Source: Flavobacterium sp. (GTDB taxonomy: Bacteria > Bacteroidota > Bacteroidia > Flavobacteriales > Flavobacteriaceae). From it: a stretch of DNA of 32,257 bases. The notes under the pieces are model-generated. The model worked only from the letters and a program-made list of their open reading frames with translations. It was not told the origin of the DNA and searched no databases. A program made the position numbers and the translations under genes. Positions 30,329 to 32,257 of the stretch are shown in pieces. Where the stretch lies: contig DNNO01000013.1 in NCBI GenBank assembly GCA_003497625.1, positions 1 through 32,257 on the forward strand. The letters run 5' to 3'. Position 1 is the first letter of the stretch, and every line of letters starts with the position of its first letter.

Positions 30329-31954
30329 TTACAATTGAGGACCAGCCGCTACTAATGATTTTCCTTCTTCGTTGTCTGTATATTGAACGAAGTTTTTGAT
30401 AAATCTTGAAGCTAAATCTTCTGCTTTTGTTTGCCATTCAGCAGCATCTGCATACGTATTTCTTGGATCTAAAATGTTAGTATCTACATTTGGCAAAGCA
30501 GTAGGTACTACAAAATTAAATACTGGAACTGTTTTCGTTTCTGCATTTTCGATTGAACCATCTAAAATAGCATCGATAATTGCACGAGTGTCTTTAATTG
30601 AAATACGTTTTCCTGTTCCGTTCCAACCTGTATTTACCATGTAAGCTGTAGCATTGTGTTGCTCCATTTTCTTAACTAATTCTTCACCGTATTTTGTTGG
30701 GTGTAAAGATAAGAATGCTTTTCCGAAACAAGCTGAGAATGTTGGTTCTGGTTGTGTTACTCCTCTTTCAGTTCCCGCTAATTTAGCTGTAAATCCTGAT
30801 AAGAAGTAATATTTTGTTTGCTCTGGAGTTAATTTAGAAACTGGAGGCATTACTCCGAATGCATCTGCTGTTAAGAAAATAACTTTAGTAGCGTGACCTG
30901 CTTTAGAAACGGGTCTTACAATATTTTCAATATGGTTAATTGGATAAGAAACACGCGTATTTTGTGTAACTGAACCATCTTTAAAATCAATTTTTCCGTT
31001 GGCATCAACAGTTACGTTTTCTAATAACGCATCTTTTTTGATAGCTCCGAAGATATCTGGTTCGTTTTCTTTACTTAAATCAATTGTTTTTGCATAACAT
31101 CCACCTTCAAAGTTGAAAACACCATCATTATCCCATCCGTGTTCGTCGTCTCCGATTAATTCACGTTTTGGATCAGTTGATAGAGTAGTTTTTCCTGTTC
31201 CCGATAATCCGAAGAAAACAGCAACATCGCCATCTTTTCCTTTGTTAGCTGAACAGTGCATAGAAGCAATTCCTTGTAATGGTAAGTAATAGTTCATCAT
31301 TGAGAACAATCCTTTTTTCATTTCTCCACCATACCAAGTACCTCCAATTAATTGGATTTTCTCAGTTAGATTGAAAGCTACATATACTTCCGAATTTAAT
31401 CCGTGAGCTGCGTAATCTTTGAAACTTGTTTTTGAACCATTCATTACAATGAAATCTGGCTCACCAAAGTTTTCTAATTCTGCTTCTGTTGGACGGATGA
31501 ACATGTTTTTCACAAAATGTGCTTGCCATGCTACTTCCATAATGAAACGAACTTTCAATCTTGTATTTTCGTTTGCACCACAAAAAGCATCAACAACGTA
31601 TAATTTTTTATTTGATAATTGCTTTACTGTAGTTTCTTTTAAAGCATCCCAAGTTCTTTGAGAAATTGGTTTGTTATCGTTAGCTGCTTTGTCAGAATTC
31701 CACCAAATGGTATTTTCTGTAACACTATCTTTAACGATGTATTTGTCTTTAGGAGAACGCCCTGTAAACTCACCTGTCATTACGTTAACAGCACCAAGTT
31801 CAGATAACTGTCCTCTTTCAAATCCTTCTAAAGCTGGATTTAATTCTTCATTATATAAATAGTCGTATGAAGGATTATATATTATTTCTGATACATTAAC
31901 GATTCCGTACTTTTCTAACGAAATCGATTTCGTAATATGCGCATTCGTATCCAT
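30329..31954 (-). CDS. pckA: Phosphoenolpyruvate carboxykinase (ATP)
   Basis: This 541-residue enzyme interconverts oxaloacetate and phosphoenolpyruvate using ATP, the entry step of gluconeogenesis. The oxaloacetate-binding RSPKDKY is at 66-72, the kinase P-loop [11 protein letters not shown] at 249-259, the metal-binding GDDEHGW at 268-274 and the later [11 protein letters not shown]. Length and motifs fit the ATP-type (bacterial/plant) family and not the GTP type. A perfect -7 box at 31989-31996 gives a leader of about 29 nt. The gene is monocistronic, with its own strong terminator. Confidence 0.97.
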   Translation of the reverse strand: MDTNAHITKSISLEKYGIVNVSEIIYNPSYDYLYNEELNPALEGFERGQLSELGAVNVMTGEFTGRSPKDKYIVKDSVTENTIWWNSDKAANDNKPISQRTWDALKETTVKQLSNKKLYVVDAFCGANENTRLKVRFIMEVAWQAHFVKNMFIRPTEAELENFGEPDFIVMNGSKTSFKDYAAHGLNSEVYVAFNLTEKIQLIGGTWYGGEMKKGLFSMMNYYLPLQGIASMHCSANKGKDGDVAVFFGLSGTGKTTLSTDPKRELIGDDEHGWDNDGVFNFEGGCYAKTIDLSKENEPDIFGAIKKDALLENVTVDANGKIDFKDGSVTQNTRVSYPINHIENIVRPVSKAGHATKVIFLTADAFGVMPPVSKLTPEQTKYYFLSGFTAKLAGTERGVTQPEPTFSACFGKAFLSLHPTKYGEELVKKMEQHNATAYMVNTGWNGTGKRISIKDTRAIIDAILDGSIENAETKTVPVFNFVVPTALPNVDTNILDPRNTYADAAEWQTKAEDLASRFIKNFVQYTDNEEGKSLVAAGPQL

Positions 31955-31988
31955 AAATTGTTTGTTATGTTGTGTATTTAATAAAGTG

Positions 31989-31996
31989 CAAAATTA
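31989..31996 (-). promoter_or_regulatory. -7 promoter box of pckA
   Basis: The minus strand reads TAATTTTG, a perfect TAnnTTTG, 34 bp before the ATG. Confidence 0.65.
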
Positions 31997-32025
31997 TAAA
32001 TTATATTTTAGATAGCGTTTTTTAA

Positions 32026-32257
32026 TCACTGTTTTTTAGATAAAACAGCATAAAATAAGTACACCCAAGCTGAAACCAAGAACAAACCACCAATTGGCGT
32101 TACAGGTCCTAGAAATTTAGTCTTCAAATTGGTAATTGTATTTGTCGCTAAAAGATAAATAGAACCTGAAAAAAACAAAACACCTACTATCGTTAAATAA
32201 AAAACAATCGAACGTTCTTTCTCTCCTAAAAAAGCAAAAGTTCCTACAAAGAGAAGA
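32026..32257 (-). CDS. DUF423 membrane protein (partial, 3-prime end only)
   Basis: An open minus-strand frame enters from the right edge and ends at a TGA (32028-32026), giving the last 76 residues of a small hydrophobic protein. It has three hydrophobic stretches, a GEKERS loop and the DUF423 hallmark GPVTPIGGLFLVSAW near the C-terminus. DUF423 proteins (E. coli YgdD type) are inner-membrane proteins of unknown function, usually about 120-130 residues, so roughly the first third lies outside the window. Confidence 0.8.
   Translation of the reverse strand, partial: LLFVGTFAFLGEKERSIVFYLTIVGVLFFSGSIYLLATNTITNLKTKFLGPVTPIGGLFLVSAWVYLFYAVLSKKQ

Noticed and set aside
1-32257. tRNA, rRNA, integrase, transposase or att-site signs of horizontal transfer
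   Set aside because: None was recognised; gene style and promoter type look uniform across the window.

Overview
The window is ordinary chromosomal DNA from a Bacteroidetes bacterium, most likely Flavobacterium or a close relative. The evidence is strongly AT-rich sequence, at least fourteen perfect copies of the Bacteroidetes -7 promoter element TAnnTTTG placed just before genes, type IX secretion (T9SS) sorting domains, a lipoprotein with an acidic surface-export signal, and lineage-typical families (DUF4271, DUF4296, DUF3050). There are no rRNA or tRNA genes, no CRISPR array, no transposase and no phage gene. Twenty-nine protein genes are called. One of them, a DUF423 protein, is cut by the right edge.

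Left part (1-10,000). A glutaryl-CoA dehydrogenase-type flavoenzyme is followed by DUF3050 and metallophosphoesterase genes. Facing them is a minus-strand redox and Fe-S block: Mrp/ApbC-type ATPase, NfuA-like scaffold, thioredoxin-reductase-like ferredoxin-NADP reductase, and 2Fe-2S ferredoxin. Next comes a YceI / porin / YceI cluster, then a LysE-family exporter with an alkyltransferase-like (ATL) DNA-repair protein. The reductase gene and the YceI-porin operon each carry a CRP/FNR-type palindrome centred exactly 29.5 bp upstream of the -7 box, which suggests that one activator controls both.

Middle part (10,000-22,850). TrmB is divergent from an LpxH-like phosphoesterase that is coupled to a glycosyltransferase. 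The most interesting block follows: a PhoR/PhoB-type two-component pair, divergent from a TonB-dependent receptor, then a predicted surface-exposed beta-helix lipoprotein, a tiny protein that is only a signal peptide plus a T9SS sorting domain, and two paralogous T9SS cargo proteins (one with a lamin-tail domain). The receptor promoter carries six TAAC-type repeats at exact 11-bp spacing, and the lipoprotein promoter carries four TAAC/TAAT-like repeats at the same 11-bp spacing and the same distance from the -7 box. This is the architecture of a PhoB/PhoP-type operator. The simplest reading is a nutrient-starvation regulon, perhaps phosphate or nucleic acid scavenging at the cell surface, driven by the adjacent two-component system. 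The ligand and the nutrient are inferred, not shown.

Right part (22,850-32,257). This is core metabolism: a LuxE-family acyl-protein synthetase-like gene, tyrS, an NAD-dependent epimerase-like SDR, an operon of polyprenol-phosphate mannosyltransferase-like GT2 / dihydroorotase / DUF4296 lipoprotein, DUF4271 with uroporphyrinogen-III synthase, and ATP-dependent PEP carboxykinase.

Smaller oddities include AGTTTAAA octamer arrays placed identically upstream of two promoters (mrp and tyrS), a 52-bp palindrome with mismatches about every six bases between mrp and nfu, an Mrp protein with a single cysteine, a dihydroorotase with Gln in place of the first metal-binding His, and two genes whose -7 box sits only 4 nt before the ATG.
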